Source: Metapseudomonas resinovorans DSM 21078
GTDB lineage: Bacteria > Pseudomonadota > Gammaproteobacteria > Pseudomonadales > Pseudomonadaceae
Direction: 5' to 3'
Assembly: GCF_000423545.1 (NCBI RefSeq)
Contig: NZ_AUIE01000038.1
Location: 1 to 53,033, forward strand
Length of the DNA: 53,033 bases
Part shown: piece after piece, positions 52,741 through 53,033 of the stretch
Layout: the number at the start of each line of letters is the position of its first letter
How positions within the stretch are numbered: position 1 is the stretch's first letter
The notes under the pieces: model-generated
What the model saw: only the letters and a program-made list of their open reading frames with translations
What the model was told of the DNA's origin: nothing
Databases searched by the model: none
Position numbers and translations under genes: made by a program

Positions 52741-53033
52741 GAAGATGAGGCCATGAGAAAGACTGCGACCTACTCCCCTGAAGTCCGTGAACGTGCCGTG
52801 CGCATGGTTCTGGAGCACCTGAACGACTACCCCTCCGAGTGGGCGGCCATTGAGGCCATTGCCCCGAAGATCGGCTGTGCAGCGCAAACCCTGCATGGCT
52901 GGATTCGTCGCCATCAGACCGATGCCGGCCAACGTCCTGGGCCGACCACTGACGAGCGTGAACGCATCAAAGCCCTGGAGCGCGAAAATCGCGAGCTGCG
53001 CAAAGCCAACGAGATTCTGCGCCTGGCCAGTGC
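52703..53033 (+). mobile_element. IS3-family element, left end (continues past window)
   Basis: The terminal sequence TGAATCGCCCCGGGTTTCGT begins at about 52703 and is followed at 52753 by an OrfA transposase. The right end is outside the window, so the exact boundary and target duplication cannot be confirmed. Confidence 0.8.
52753..53033 (+). CDS. IS3-family transposase OrfA, partial
   Basis: The ATG at 52753 opens a frame still open at the window end (93 codons). It starts '[20 protein letters not shown]', has a helix-turn-helix ('[20 protein letters not shown]') and a leucine-zipper-like end ('[20 protein letters not shown]'), the standard OrfA layout before a programmed frameshift into OrfB. 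It binds the IS ends. Confidence 0.92.
   Translation, partial: MRKTATYSPEVRERAVRMVLEHLNDYPSEWAAIEAIAPKIGCAAQTLHGWIRRHQTDAGQRPGPTTDERERIKALERENRELRKANEILRLAS

Noticed and set aside
1-53033. CRISPR array, rRNA genes, other tRNAs
   Set aside because: No spaced direct-repeat array or rRNA-like sequence is seen; only one tRNA (Asn) could be folded.

Overview
The window looks like a chromosomal segment of a Pseudomonas (gamma-proteobacterium), probably not P. aeruginosa itself. Evidence: the gene order uvrB / aromatic-type aminotransferase / tRNA-Asn / comEA-like / wbpM ... wbpL ... ihfB / rpsA, which from memory is the frame around the P. aeruginosa O-antigen locus; a 559-residue S1 protein; high-GC flanking DNA; Pseudomonas-type LexA boxes and REP hairpins. 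Both window edges lie in insertion sequences (an IS1182-like transposase at the left, an IS3-family left end at the right).

Layout. (1) 1-4.9 kb: transposase 3' part, uvrB, a class-I aminotransferase, tRNA-Asn(GUU) and a secreted helix-hairpin-helix protein. (2) 4.9-19.5 kb: an O-specific antigen cluster on the minus strand, visibly AT-richer than its surroundings. In transcription order it runs GT4, wzx, GT2, wzy, SDR, GT4, RmlD-like reductase, 4,6-dehydratase/5-epimerase, 2-epimerase, SDR, wbpL, wbpM. It should make an N-acetylated 6-deoxyhexosamine O-unit (D-QuiNAc/FucNAc from WbpM plus an SDR, and L-RhaNAc/L-QuiNAc from the other three enzymes), flipped by Wzx and polymerised by Wzy; no wzz is seen. 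(3) 19.9-22.1 kb: ihfB and rpsA. (4) 22.3-26 kb: an M20 deacylase, DUF1028 protein, RidA protein and flavin monooxygenase, a probable small-molecule degradation operon. (5) 26.3-31.6 kb: a DNA-repair/SOS block. A LexA box precedes fan1 (VRR-NUC nuclease) and a PD-(D/E)XK/XPD-like nuclease-helicase; endA follows in the opposite direction; a second, fully palindromic LexA box precedes a 46-residue proline-rich peptide gene and a 103-residue protein of unknown function. (6) 31.7-46.3 kb: an EamA exporter, then an acid-sugar utilisation region: KGSA dehydrogenase, FAH/AraD1-type dehydratase, RhmD-type dehydratase, MFS permease, PdxA2-like dehydrogenase, lactonase-like amidohydrolase, second MFS permease, the TctCBA transporter and a LysR regulator. 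The three promoter regions share a 19-bp LysR-like site. (7) 46.5-51.6 kb: a TetR regulator and the trifunctional proline utilisation protein PutA, preceded by four GGTTGCACC operators, one overlapping the -35 box. (8) 51.8-53.0 kb: a decayed integrase fragment, an unknown gene behind an elaborate repeat-rich promoter and broken by an IS3-family element: probably an eroded island edge.

The strongest leads for something undescribed are the SOS block (nuclease-helicase operon and the LexA-controlled micropeptide/103-aa pair), and the acid-sugar regulon with its shared operator. All calls rest on reading sequence and remembered family features; no database search was possible.
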